64,000 nucleotides of DNA from Sulfurimonas sp. (GTDB lineage: Bacteria; Campylobacterota; Campylobacteria; Campylobacterales; Sulfurimonadaceae), in the NCBI GenBank assembly GCA_021732045.1, contig JAKFWK010000005.1:124001-188000 (forward strand), written 5' to 3'. Each line of letters opens with the position of its first letter. Within the stretch, counting starts at the first letter, position 1. The notes under the pieces were generated by a model, which was not told where the DNA came from, made no database searches, and saw nothing but the letters and a program-made list of their open reading frames with translations. Positions 8,885 to 18,125 of this stretch are shown piece by piece. The position numbers were made by a program, and so were the translations under genes.

Positions 8885-11368
8885 TTACTCGTCATAATGG
8901 GAAAAATATGTTTTTGTAAACTCGTTTGAGCACTCTGAGAAGTAGTTTGACAACTCAGATAAAGCACTGTCTAATTTCATATAAACAGCTCCATCGTCAT
9001 CCATTGCCATCATATCTTTTATGTTTAGTTGTTCTAAAAATATGCGTGCCTGATTAATAGGTTTTTCATAATTTGTTAGATAATTTTTAGATTTTGGAAG
9101 CAGTTTGAAATCTTCTGCCAGTCTATCTGCCATATGTGCAATAGACTTTGGAAATTGCCTGTTGAGCACTAAAAATTCTACTACGCTCTCGAGCATTAAT
9201 GAGCTTTTATATTGCGCCCTGTAGGCATTCATACTCTCCATAGAGTTGAGCATCGCTTCAAGGATATCATATGTAACGGATTTGCTTAGTCTTAAGCATA
9301 ACATAGATCTGGCTTTTGAGATAAGTACTAAGGTACATTCGATGTTGTATCCTATATCATAGAGTATTAATCCCTGCTCTTTAAATATACTATCTCTAAC
9401 AAGCTCTTTGTAGGCTATAAGATAGATAAGCAGTTTGTCGAGATCATTGGCAACTTCAATGCTTGTAGAGTCTGTTTTAGGTATAAATTGACCGAGCTCT
9501 CTTTGTATATTTTCTAAAAGTTTAGTGGATTCTATAGCTAGTAGATCTTTTAAGCTTATGTTTGAGTTTGAGAGCATATATATTATCGATGAGAGCGAAC
9601 CACTATATGAACTGTTTTTAATTACAGATAAAATTTCAACCATCGGATCTATGTCTATTTTATCCTCATCTAAAAACCCGGGATATGTCATAGTTAGATG
9701 TGTTAAGGCTTTTTGTAGAATATCTTGCGCTTTTTTCGAATTTGAAATCTCGTAGCGATACAGATTTGTCAATTTTTTTACAATGAAAATTATAAATCTT
9801 GTTGTGTATATTGCTCTAGAGAGGTATCTTCCCAGCCAAAATAGATTTTCCGCTCTAAGTGTTGAGATGTTCTCTATGGCGGTAACTATATATTTTGTGT
9901 GTCTTGAAGCATCATCTTGATACTCAATTTCGTCTTTGCTTGAGAGTATCCATAAATCTTTACTTGTTCCGCCTTTTTGCGATGAGACTAGAGGTGCATT
10001 CTCAACATGAGATACCCTGACAAGTCCGCCATCCATAACACTATAGCTATCACTGTTTTTTAGACAAAATGTTCTAATAAGTGCATTTCTTGGCTCAATC
10101 TTGCCATTGCCGTAGTATGGTGTTGTCGAGAAGCTTATCTCCTCTTGTGCTATATATTTGCTTGGGTTTTGTCTTATGAGTTTAGCGAGACTAAGAAGCT
10201 CTTTTTTTGTTAAATCTTTTCCGAAATAGACTACACTCTCTTGTGTGGTATCTATTTTTTTTATTATTAGAAGGTTTAGATTTTTTAGAACAAATTTTAA
10301 CTCCTCTTTTTGACCGCACCACCATGTTGCGACTTGAGGAAGGATTAGCTCTTCTTGTAGAAAATACTCCGCAATCTTGTTCATAAAAGGGTTCAGCTCT
10401 CTGTTTTCTAAGATGGCACTGCCTATTGGGTTTATGACTCGTAGGTTATTTTGTCTAATCGACTCAATAAAGCCGGCAACACCGAGTTTTGAGCTGCTGT
10501 TTAACTCAAGAGGATCGCAAAATCTATCATCAACTCTTCGCAGTAGCGTATCTATTTTTTTAAGACCGCCGAGGCTCTTTAGCCACAATGCGCCATTTTT
10601 GCTAAGCAGGTCATCACCTTGCACTAGGTTTATCTCCAAAAAGGAGCTTAGATAGGCATGCTCAAAATATGTCTCGTTATATGGTCCGGGGGTTAGTATT
10701 GCAGCCGAAGATGTGTCGCCGTTTGTTAGATTTTTGATCAGCTCTTTAAATTCATCAATAAAATGAAACAGCTTTTTTGTGTTTATATTTGGATATAGCT
10801 CTTTTGAGATGATATTCATAGTGAGTCTATTTTCTATTGCATATCCAAGCCCTGAGGGTGCTTGTGTTTTATCGCCGATAACCCACATCTTGCCATCAGG
10901 TCCTCTTGCGATGTCTGTTGCATAGAAGTAGAGATTGAAATCATCCCTCTCCCCAAGATTAAATACTTCAGTCGCATAACCTTTGTCTGTATAGATAATC
11001 TCAGCCGGAATGATGCCGTCTTTGATTAACTTCTGCTCGGAATATATATCTTTGAGGATTAGATTTAGAAGTTTTGCTCTTTGGACTAGCCCTTTTTTTA
11101 TCTGCTCCCACTCACCCTCACTTATAACAAATGGTATTGGGTCTAGGCTCCATGAGCGGTTAGTAATATTATCATTCCCATATATGTTGTAAGTAACACC
11201 ATTATCTTGCAGGTGCCAATCGATATCTGCTTGTTTTTTATTTAGAGTCTCTAAACCGGCAGACTCAAGAGCCTCAAGTATGTTTTTCCAATAATCTCTT
11301 ATGTTACGGTTGCTATCAAACAGTTCATCAAAAGATGATTCCGAAATATATGAATCAAAAAGAGCCAT
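8885..11368 (-). CDS. Fused circularly permuted ATP-grasp and alpha-E protein
   Basis: An 827-residue fusion. Residues 1-477 are a circularly permuted ATP-grasp domain (WSLDPIPFVIS 73-83, IKDGIIP 115-121, LTPGPYNETYFEH 225-237, RRVDDRFCDP 277-286, SSQKGGTSKDLW 462-473). Residues 503-827 are a full-length alpha-E domain opening with ENLFWLGRYLSRA (507-519). The fusion argues that the two separate plus-strand genes act together. The EAGGYG glycine-rich segment of the stand-alone ligase is here KIDTTQESVVYFG (371-383), so the nucleotide-binding loop is diverged and activity is uncertain. It is the middle gene of three with 3-5 nt gaps. Confidence 0.87.
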   Translation of the reverse strand: MALFDSYISESSFDELFDSNRNIRDYWKNILEALESAGLETLNKKQADIDWHLQDNGVTYNIYGNDNITNRSWSLDPIPFVISEGEWEQIKKGLVQRAKLLNLILKDIYSEQKLIKDGIIPAEIIYTDKGYATEVFNLGERDDFNLYFYATDIARGPDGKMWVIGDKTQAPSGLGYAIENRLTMNIISKELYPNINTKKLFHFIDEFKELIKNLTNGDTSSAAILTPGPYNETYFEHAYLSSFLEINLVQGDDLLSKNGALWLKSLGGLKKIDTLLRRVDDRFCDPLELNSSSKLGVAGFIESIRQNNLRVINPIGSAILENRELNPFMNKIAEYFLQEELILPQVATWWCGQKEELKFVLKNLNLLIIKKIDTTQESVVYFGKDLTKKELLSLAKLIRQNPSKYIAQEEISFSTTPYYGNGKIEPRNALIRTFCLKNSDSYSVMDGGLVRVSHVENAPLVSSQKGGTSKDLWILSSKDEIEYQDDASRHTKYIVTAIENISTLRAENLFWLGRYLSRAIYTTRFIIFIVKKLTNLYRYEISNSKKAQDILQKALTHLTMTYPGFLDEDKIDIDPMVEILSVIKNSSYSGSLSSIIYMLSNSNISLKDLLAIESTKLLENIQRELGQFIPKTDSTSIEVANDLDKLLIYLIAYKELVRDSIFKEQGLILYDIGYNIECTLVLISKARSMLCLRLSKSVTYDILEAMLNSMESMNAYRAQYKSSLMLESVVEFLVLNRQFPKSIAHMADRLAEDFKLLPKSKNYLTNYEKPINQARIFLEQLNIKDMMAMDDDGAVYMKLDSALSELSNYFSECSNEFTKTYFSHYDE

Positions 11369-11371
11369 GAT

Positions 11372-14300
11372 TTACTGTTTTGCCCATTTTCTTCTTAAGT
11401 CAAGCGTGTTTGGATACTCTAGACTTTGAGGCACATGCTGATATAGAAATTTTTTCTTCTCTTTGGAGCTCTCTTTTGCTAAAACTGCTCTTTTTGTGCC
11501 GTTGATTTCCACTACCGATTGTTTAACGATGGCCGATGAGATATACTCAATCTCGCCTTGCGTATGGTTAAAATTCCAAAATCTATTTGTGCGTCTTGAC
11601 TCTGCTTCATAGCTGTTTACCGGGAAAGTATCATATGTTCGCCCACCGGGATGAGTGACAAAATAGCTCATGCCGCCAATGGAGCGTTGGTTCCAAGTAT
11701 CAACCACATCAAAAACAAGCGGAGTATCAACACCGATTGTCGGATGAAGAGCCGACCATGGTTGCCACGCTTTATATTTTACTCCGGCGACAAACTCTCC
11801 CTCAACACCCGTTGGACTTAGCGGAACAACAACGGAGTTACATGTTAGAACAAATCTCTCCGGTGTAAAATTACTAACCTTTACTTGAACTCTCTCTAGT
11901 GAAGAGTCGACATATCTTGCCGTTCCCTGCGAGCCGCTCTCTTCGCCTAAAACATTCCAAGGCTCAATTGCTCCGCGGAGTTCAAGATGAAAATTCTCAA
12001 CACTCGCCATTCCATAAAGCGGAAATCTAAACTCAAAAAATGGGTCAAACCAATCAAGTCTGAACTCATATCCCTCGTTATTTAAAAACTCAACTATATC
12101 TCTGATATCCTCTTTAACATAGTGTTCTAACAAAAACTTATCATGAAGCTGTGTCCCCCAGCGAACAAGTTTATGCTTATACGGTTTTCTCCAAAACAGT
12201 GAAACAAGTGTTCGCACAAGAAGCATTTGCAGTAGTGCCATTTGCGGGTGCGGCGGCATATCAAACGCACGAAGCTCTAAAATGCCCAGCCTCCCAGAGC
12301 TAGAATCCGGCGAATAGAGTTTATCTATGCAGAATTCAGAGCGATGCGTGTTTCCCGTGATGTCTGTTAACATATGGCGAAACAGCCTATCCGTAAGCCA
12401 AAAAGGAACTTCGCCATCTTCTGGGATTTGTGAAAATGCAATTTCCAGCTCATAAAGATTCTCGGCTCTCCCCTCATCAACGCGCGGTGCTTGAGATGTA
12501 GGACCGATAAACGCACCGGAGAAGAGGTATGAAAGACCAGGATGATGCTGCCAAAATGTAATAAGGCTTCTTAGCAGTTCTGGGCGTCTTAGAAGCGGGC
12601 TGTCCGATGGCTTCATGGCACCGATTGTTACATGGTTTCCTCCGCCCGTTCCGGTGTGTTTTCCATCAAGCATAAACTTCTCGGTTCCAAGGCGAGATTT
12701 TCTTGCATCGTCGTACAGTTTTAAAAGATTATCGCTCAAATCTCCCCATGAAGTCGCCGGTTGGATATTTACTTCAATAACCCCTGGGTCAGGAGTTACT
12801 TTTATGGTGTCAAGGCGTAAATCATGAGTAGGTTCATACCCCTCCAGAACAACTTTTATGTTTAGGTTCTCGGCAACTGCCTCAATGGATGCCGCAAGCT
12901 CTAAAAATGGTTCAATGCTGCTAAGCGGTGGCAGGAAGATGTGTAGCTTCCCGTCTCTTATTTCAATGTTTAGTGCAGTTCTAACAAAGATGTGTTCTTC
13001 ATTGTGAGTTATTTGGAGTTCTTGCAACTCTTTTAATTTTTTTCTTGCTTGCTTTCTATATTTTGCAAGCTTTTGCGCATCTGCAAAAAAGTCAGATTCA
13101 AAATTTGCCGGAACTTCCGCTTTTGGTTTCTCCATCAGAGAATCCATCGGAAGCCTAAGCCCCAGAGGCGAATTTCCAGGGATTAGATAGAGTTCTCCTC
13201 TTCTAAATGCCCATCCGGAACTTATCCATTTTTCTTGCGAAAAGTTTAGCGGCAATACAAATCCAACCGGATTGTTTAGACCGTGAGAGAGAGCTTTTGC
13301 TATATTTTGTCTCTCTAGTGAATCCTTCAAATCAACTTTCATTATGTCGATGTCTATCGGCAGAGACGCCTCTTTCATAATGTAGTAAAACGGGTCTTCA
13401 TAGGCTTTTAGAATATTTTTTCTATTTACGGACAAAGCAAGTGCTAGAGTGTTTATAAACATCTCTGCATCTTCGTTTGTATAGTTGTAACTCTCGTTCA
13501 TATCTGCAAACAACTCCGGATTTTTCCAGATATTTTTTCTATCTTTTCTCCAGATAATCGAAGTTTGCCATCTCGGAACAGGTTCTCCAGGGTACCATTT
13601 TCCCTGTGCGTAGTGAAGCAAACCGCCTCTGGTAAATGAGCCAAGAAGTCTGCGAGAAAGTCTGTCTGCAAGCTCTCTTTTGTGTGCTCCATCAGCCTCT
13701 GTGTTCCATTGCGGCGATTCCATATCGTCAATCGATACAAATGTCGGCTCACCGCCCATGGAGAGTCTTACATCGTTTCGCTTAAGTTCGGCATCAACAT
13801 CAAATCCAAGCTTGTAAATATCACTCCATTGGTCATCTCTGTAAGGTTTGGTTACGCGCGGAGACTCAAAGATTCTAGTCACCGTATTTGAGTAGGTAAA
13901 TTCTGTTTCACACTTATCGCTCATCCCCTCAATAGCGTGCGCACTCTCAAACGATGGAGTACAAGCAAGCGGGATATGACCCTCTCCTGCAAAAAGTCCG
14001 CTTGTTGAATCAAGTCCAACCCAGCCAGCCCCCGGTAGATAAACTTCAGTCCAGGCATGCAGGTCTGTAAAATCATCCTGCGGACCGCTAGGACCATCAA
14101 GCGACTCAACATCGGCTTTTAACTGCACAAGATAACCAGAGACAAATCTTGAAGCAAGACCTAAATGACGAAGAGTTTGAACAAAAAGCCATGCGTAATC
14201 CCTACAGCTTCCAAGCTTTTTATTTAGTGTAACTTCACATGTTTGCACACCAACTTCTAGCCTGATAGTATATTTTAGATGTTTGTAGATTTCTGAGTTA

Positions 14301-14743
14301 AGATAGACTAAAAAGTCAATGATCGGACGAGGTTTTAAGTCAAGTGAATTGATAAACTTTTTGAGTTTTTTTCCATCTTCTGTAATCTCAAGATATGGAA
14401 CAAGCTCTTTTTGTAGCTCTTTGCTGTAGATAAAAGGGAAATTTTGTGCCGATTCGTCTACAAAAAAATCAAATGGATTTATAGATATCAAATCCGTGAT
14501 AATCTCGACATCAATCCCAAACTCTTTTACTTTTTCTGGAAAAACGATTCTAGCTAGATAGTTTCCAAATGGGTCTTGTTGCCAATTTATGAAGTGGTTC
14601 TCAGGCGTAATTTTTAGTGAATATGCTTCAATCGGTGTTCTGCTATGAGGAGCAGGACGAAGTCTGATGATATGTGGTGAGAGCGAAATATATTTGTCAT
14701 ATTTATAGTGTGTTTTGTGAGATAGTACAACTTTTAGTGACAT
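11372..14743 (-). CDS. Large transglutaminase-like protein with DUF2126 region
   Basis: An 1123-residue protein. Residues 1-80 are the transglutaminase N-terminal domain (HKTHYKYDKYI, PHIIRLRPAPH). Residues 165-255 are the catalytic core with C180 (GSCRDYAW), H229 (DLHAWTEVY) and D245 (GLDSTSG). From about 320 onward is the long DUF2126 region (RLSMGGEPTFVS, KWYPGEPVPRW, FMLDGKHTGTGGGNH). This architecture is a hallmark of loci with circularly permuted ATP-grasp and alpha-E proteins. No signal peptide or TM segment is visible, so it is probably cytoplasmic. It is first of the three-gene minus operon; its upstream neighbour is separated by two hairpins. The role of DUF2126 is not established. 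Confidence 0.9.
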   Translation of the reverse strand: MSLKVVLSHKTHYKYDKYISLSPHIIRLRPAPHSRTPIEAYSLKITPENHFINWQQDPFGNYLARIVFPEKVKEFGIDVEIITDLISINPFDFFVDESAQNFPFIYSKELQKELVPYLEITEDGKKLKKFINSLDLKPRPIIDFLVYLNSEIYKHLKYTIRLEVGVQTCEVTLNKKLGSCRDYAWLFVQTLRHLGLASRFVSGYLVQLKADVESLDGPSGPQDDFTDLHAWTEVYLPGAGWVGLDSTSGLFAGEGHIPLACTPSFESAHAIEGMSDKCETEFTYSNTVTRIFESPRVTKPYRDDQWSDIYKLGFDVDAELKRNDVRLSMGGEPTFVSIDDMESPQWNTEADGAHKRELADRLSRRLLGSFTRGGLLHYAQGKWYPGEPVPRWQTSIIWRKDRKNIWKNPELFADMNESYNYTNEDAEMFINTLALALSVNRKNILKAYEDPFYYIMKEASLPIDIDIMKVDLKDSLERQNIAKALSHGLNNPVGFVLPLNFSQEKWISSGWAFRRGELYLIPGNSPLGLRLPMDSLMEKPKAEVPANFESDFFADAQKLAKYRKQARKKLKELQELQITHNEEHIFVRTALNIEIRDGKLHIFLPPLSSIEPFLELAASIEAVAENLNIKVVLEGYEPTHDLRLDTIKVTPDPGVIEVNIQPATSWGDLSDNLLKLYDDARKSRLGTEKFMLDGKHTGTGGGNHVTIGAMKPSDSPLLRRPELLRSLITFWQHHPGLSYLFSGAFIGPTSQAPRVDEGRAENLYELEIAFSQIPEDGEVPFWLTDRLFRHMLTDITGNTHRSEFCIDKLYSPDSSSGRLGILELRAFDMPPHPQMALLQMLLVRTLVSLFWRKPYKHKLVRWGTQLHDKFLLEHYVKEDIRDIVEFLNNEGYEFRLDWFDPFFEFRFPLYGMASVENFHLELRGAIEPWNVLGEESGSQGTARYVDSSLERVQVKVSNFTPERFVLTCNSVVVPLSPTGVEGEFVAGVKYKAWQPWSALHPTIGVDTPLVFDVVDTWNQRSIGGMSYFVTHPGGRTYDTFPVNSYEAESRRTNRFWNFNHTQGEIEYISSAIVKQSVVEINGTKRAVLAKESSKEKKKFLYQHVPQSLEYPNTLDLRRKWAKQ

Positions 14744-14766
14744 AATTTTCCTTTTGTTCTATTTTG

Positions 14767-14788
14767 TGCACGCTCAAAGAAGCGTGCA
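14767..14788 (-). terminator. Hairpin between unknown gene and large transglutaminase
   Basis: TGCACGCT and AGCGTGCA form a perfect 8-bp stem around a 6-nt loop. It lies directly beside a second hairpin (14788-14810) in the 55-nt gap between two same-strand genes. No T run follows, so it may be an attenuator or mRNA-processing structure rather than a full terminator. Confidence 0.45.
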
Positions 14789-14810
14789 AAGTCAGCTATT
14801 AACTGACTTT
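14788..14810 (-). terminator. Hairpin overlapping the stop of the 244-aa gene
   Basis: AAAGTCAG and CTGACTTT form a perfect 8-bp stem with a 7-nt loop. The stop codon of the upstream gene (14799-14801) lies in the loop. Together with the neighbouring 14767-14788 hairpin it gives two back-to-back stems in the transcript. Confidence 0.45.
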
Positions 14811-15533
14811 AATTATCGAAGGCGGGAAAGTTGCAAATGCTTTTTTGAAAGCATTTGCTCTGACATCTTTTAATTTTCCAGTTGCAACTGGAGGTAGGAA
14901 ATACGCTATCTCTTGACTCTCTTTTGCATCGTAGTTGTTATCATACATAAAAGCAACTTCTTTTCCTAGTTTTGTCGCCTGCGCAGATAGATTTCTTGCA
15001 TAAGCGATAATGTTCTTATGATGTTTGTCATACTTATTTCCAGAACCAAAGAAAACAAACTTGCCAGTTAGACGGATATTTAGGTAATCCTGATAGTTTA
15101 ACTCTCTATCGTAGCGAGTGAGTTGGTTGCTGTTATATCCGCCTAAATCTTTATCGAATTCCTCTAAAATTGGCGTTGGCTCAATGTCTGGTCTGTTTAT
15201 GTTAAAAAGATACTTGATCTCAATCAACTTTCCTCTATATCCATTTTTTATAGCAGATGAGAAGACATTGCAGTTGTTGTCAAAGTTTAGTTCATGAAAT
15301 TTATTATCAAACACAAAACCTTGAGATACTAGTTTTGTGTTAGTGTTGTATCCAACTGGGGCAATTGTTGGGTTGTATAAAAATATAGTCCCAGCAACCG
15401 TTTTACGCCTGTTTTTAAGCATATCTTCAAGTTGCGCTATATCTATAATCTCATCGCTCTCTTGAATGTAAATGTACTGTTCTGTTAGATACTCGATGTC
15501 GAAGTTTGTTGAAAATTTTCCAAATGTTTGCAA
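14799..15533 (-). CDS. Unknown 244-aa protein next to the transglutaminase operon
   Basis: I do not recognise this protein. It is soluble, Asn/Tyr/Lys-rich, and has no signal peptide, TM segment or obvious catalytic motif. A possible fold clue is alternating strand-like stretches (TVAGTIFLYNPTIAPVGYN at about 47-65; LTGKFVFFGSGNKYD at about 155-169; KEVAFMYDNNYD at about 191-202). The start is TTG at 15533, chosen because AGGA (15540-15543) lies 6-7 nt upstream and no ATG is near. It is on the same strand as the large transglutaminase but separated by a double hairpin, so it may be a loosely coupled member of that system. Confidence 0.7.
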   Translation of the reverse strand: MQTFGKFSTNFDIEYLTEQYIYIQESDEIIDIAQLEDMLKNRRKTVAGTIFLYNPTIAPVGYNTNTKLVSQGFVFDNKFHELNFDNNCNVFSSAIKNGYRGKLIEIKYLFNINRPDIEPTPILEEFDKDLGGYNSNQLTRYDRELNYQDYLNIRLTGKFVFFGSGNKYDKHHKNIIAYARNLSAQATKLGKEVAFMYDNNYDAKESQEIAYFLPPVATGKLKDVRANAFKKAFATFPPSIIKVS

Positions 15534-15588
15534 GTTAAATCCTAGTTGATGGAGCCTGGTATTATATTATTGGTTTATTATACTATAA

Positions 15589-16299
15589 CTAGTATTTTAT
15601 TTTAGCTAGGTAGAGTCCATTTGCTGGCGCTGGTTTGATTTTATAGTTTTTTTTACACTCTAATTTATCTCTGATTTCATTAGTATTAAGCTTTAAAAGT
15701 GCTCCAACCATTAGCCTTATTTGACTTCTTAAAAATCCATTTGCTTCAAAAGTTAAAACAATACACTCTTTATGTTTGTAAGCAAAAGCTCTATAAATGG
15801 TTCTGTTTGTTGTTTTAACATCGCTACCACTCTTCATAAACTGCTTAAAATCAAACTCACCACAAAAAAGTTTTATCTTTTCTTTAATCTCTTCAAAGTC
15901 AACAGAGTCCAAAAATGTAACAAAATCATCCTCAAAAGGATTACTCTGCCCATGCTTGATTATGTATCTATAAAGTCGTTTTTTAGCACTATATCTCGCA
16001 TGAAACTGCTCATCAACCTTTTTTATTTTTTTAACATAGATTGAGTTTGGAAGCATCTCGTTTAAAACTCTCTTTAGTTTTTCTAAGTCATTCCAAAATG
16101 GTGGTAAGTCAAGATGACAAACCTGTCCAGTTGCATGAACGCCTTTATCTGTTCTGCCACTCGCAACAGCTTCTGAATCAATATGTAATTTATTTAGAGT
16201 ATGCCTCAGTGCCCCAAGAATGGTATTTTGAGAGCTTTTTTGTGTTTGTGAGCCTAGGAAGTTTGTTCCATTATAAGATATTGTTAATGCGCATCTCAT
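15589..16299 (-). CDS. truA: tRNA pseudouridine synthase A
   Basis: TruA converts uridines 38-40 of tRNA anticodon arms to pseudouridine. The 236-residue length is typical. The catalytic Asp is D51 in ASGRTDKGVHATGQ; SYNGTNFLGSQ (8-18) and the C-terminal NGFLRSQIRLMVGAL are also family motifs. It is the last gene of the coaBC-uppS operon, starting immediately after the LptF/G-type permease stop. Confidence 0.96.
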   Translation of the reverse strand: MRCALTISYNGTNFLGSQTQKSSQNTILGALRHTLNKLHIDSEAVASGRTDKGVHATGQVCHLDLPPFWNDLEKLKRVLNEMLPNSIYVKKIKKVDEQFHARYSAKKRLYRYIIKHGQSNPFEDDFVTFLDSVDFEEIKEKIKLFCGEFDFKQFMKSGSDVKTTNRTIYRAFAYKHKECIVLTFEANGFLRSQIRLMVGALLKLNTNEIRDKLECKKNYKIKPAPANGLYLAKIKY

Positions 16300-17310
16300 C
16301 TAAAACTTTGCAACAATTGTTCTTTTGTAGATGAAGTAGGTCGTGATAAACCAGCTAATCAGTATGATAGGAACAGAGTAAGCACCAACAATCTCTTGAA
16401 AACCAAGAGCAAGTCCATAGTAAAGAAGTACACTTAAAAATAGGTATAGATAAACCTTTCCCTTTTGGTGCCTAACATGAACAATCCCAATACTGGCAAT
16501 TAAAAACAGAGTCAGCAGTGGAAAAAAGCTGAGAATAGAGTTTGTTATAAGCATTTTTCTGTTCTCTTTACTTAACCAATATTCCAGCGGTGTTTGATAG
16601 ACTCTCTGCTGATTATCCATAGTGTCATTTATAAACATCGTCTCAAAGTTTACTTGTGTAAATTTATCTTTTGAGTAGTTGTAGCCCTCACCAGAGATTA
16701 GCTTTAGTTTTAAAACTCCAGAGTCATTGATAACAAACGCTTTTTTTGCTTTTACAAAAATCTCATCTTTTGTTTCGCTTTTGTTAAACAACACTACATC
16801 TGAGTAACTCTTGTCTTTGTTTTCCTTGTTTATGTAAAGCAACCAATTACCAAATTTATGTCCAAACTCTGAGGCTGAGAGATTAAATTTTGCCTCACTT
16901 TTTTTATATGATAGGAAGTTTTTTGAAAGAATTTTAATATGTGGATATATCATGTAAAAATTAAATATCAGAGTTGCAGATAGAAGTGCAGCTGGGAATA
17001 AAAAAACCTTTAGTATTGTTTTTGGCTCTATCCCAAGAGAAAAAATTACAACGATTTCATTATCATTTGAGAGCTTAAAAAGAGTTAGAGTTGCTGCTAC
17101 GAAAAAAGAGATGGGTAGTGTGTAAAAAAATAGCTCAGGAACCATAAACAAAAACAGAGTTATCATCTCCCATAGGCTTAATTGAATGATTGCCGTATAT
17201 GTGGCGAGTTTAATTAAGAAAACAATAGATGCTATAAAAAATAGAGGTAAAAATATGGATAAAAAAGTGATAAAAAAAGATTTTTTTATATACTGAGTTA
17301 AAATTTTCAT
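16300..17310 (-). CDS. LptF/LptG family LPS-export permease
   Basis: A 336-residue inner-membrane protein with three N-terminal TM helices (12-35, 50-72, about 97-120), a periplasmic beta-jellyroll-like middle (about 125-255) and three C-terminal helices (about 258-330). This is the YjgP/YjgQ layout of the LptB2FG exporter that extracts lipopolysaccharide. The N-terminal YIKKSFFITFLSIFLPL and EIVVIFSLGIEP resemble LptF-type coupling segments. The matching ATPase gene lptB is in this window at 36.98 kb rather than adjacent. Which of LptF or LptG it is cannot be settled here. It shares one base with the upstream peptidase gene (TAATG). Confidence 0.87.
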   Translation of the reverse strand: MKILTQYIKKSFFITFLSIFLPLFFIASIVFLIKLATYTAIIQLSLWEMITLFLFMVPELFFYTLPISFFVAATLTLFKLSNDNEIVVIFSLGIEPKTILKVFLFPAALLSATLIFNFYMIYPHIKILSKNFLSYKKSEAKFNLSASEFGHKFGNWLLYINKENKDKSYSDVVLFNKSETKDEIFVKAKKAFVINDSGVLKLKLISGEGYNYSKDKFTQVNFETMFINDTMDNQQRVYQTPLEYWLSKENRKMLITNSILSFFPLLTLFLIASIGIVHVRHQKGKVYLYLFLSVLLYYGLALGFQEIVGAYSVPIILISWFITTYFIYKRTIVAKF

Positions 17311-18125
17311 TAGTAATTTGCTTCTATGTAGGCTAAAATAGGGCTATCAAACATATATATTATAAAAGTGGCTATTGCTAAAAATGGTACAAATGGGACT
17401 CTCTGTTCCTCTTTTGAGCCTCTTTGAACAAGCAACATAACAGGAAGGGCGAGAAGAGCTGATAGGAAAATGGCAACTAGCGTTAGTTTAACTCCAAGCA
17501 GAGCACCCATTGTTGCTGCAACCATTATGTCACCTTCGCCCATCGCTTCTATAAATGGGTATCTGTGGTAGTTTTTGCTCCATGAAGTTGTATATTTTTT
17601 TGATTTTCTGCGTGCTGATGATGTTAAAATATATGAGAGTCCAAAACGAAGCAGAGTAAATCCACCAGCAAAAAGCAGGGCATTTTGAAGATTTGTAACT
17701 ACTCCACTAAAGCTCCAAGCCCCAAAAATTGCAAATAAAATAGCTAAAAGATTTAGTGAATCTGGAATCATCTTATATCTAAAATCTATCATTGAAAGTG
17801 CTAAAAGTGTTAAAAAACTAAAACCAATAAAGAGAGTATGAATATTTATGCCAAATTTAGTAGCTAGTGCTAAAAAAATAAATCCAGAGATAAGTTCAAT
17901 AAGCGGATATTGAGCCGAAATAGAAGATTTACAAAAAGAGCATTTGCCTCTAAGGAACAGCCAAGAGATAAGTGGTATATTATGCCAAGGTTTCAGCGGA
18001 CTGTTACAAGTTGGGCAGTGAGAAGCCGTAAAAACAACACTCTCGTCTTTTGGTATGCGTAAAATTACAACATTTAAAAAAGAGCCGATAAGTGTCCCAA
18101 GTATAAAAACAAATAGTGGTTCCAT
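17310..18125 (-). CDS. Prepilin leader peptidase / N-methyltransferase
   Basis: A 271-residue polytopic A24 aspartic peptidase that cleaves type IV prepilin or pseudopilin leaders and methylates the new N-terminus. It has GTLIGSFLNVVILRIP (10-25), the zinc cysteines C37, C40, C62 and C65 of the methylation loop, and the two catalytic Asp motifs DFRYKMIPD (about 142-150) and GEGDIM (about 195-200). No pilus or secretion genes are nearby, so its substrates are encoded elsewhere. It shares one base with uppS. Confidence 0.94.
   Translation of the reverse strand: MEPLFVFILGTLIGSFLNVVILRIPKDESVVFTASHCPTCNSPLKPWHNIPLISWLFLRGKCSFCKSSISAQYPLIELISGFIFLALATKFGINIHTLFIGFSFLTLLALSMIDFRYKMIPDSLNLLAILFAIFGAWSFSGVVTNLQNALLFAGGFTLLRFGLSYILTSSARRKSKKYTTSWSKNYHRYPFIEAMGEGDIMVAATMGALLGVKLTLVAIFLSALLALPVMLLVQRGSKEEQRVPFVPFLAIATFIIYMFDSPILAYIEANY

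Noticed and set aside
4030..15533. The ATP-grasp locus as a cyanophycin, glutathione-like or graspetide cluster.
   Set aside because: Motifs match the circularly permuted COG2308 group, not CphA, GshB or graspetide ligases, and no precursor-peptide gene was seen.
16041..16334. Plus-strand open frames opposite truA and other minus-strand genes.
   Set aside because: They are antisense shadows of well-identified genes without ribosome sites or family features.
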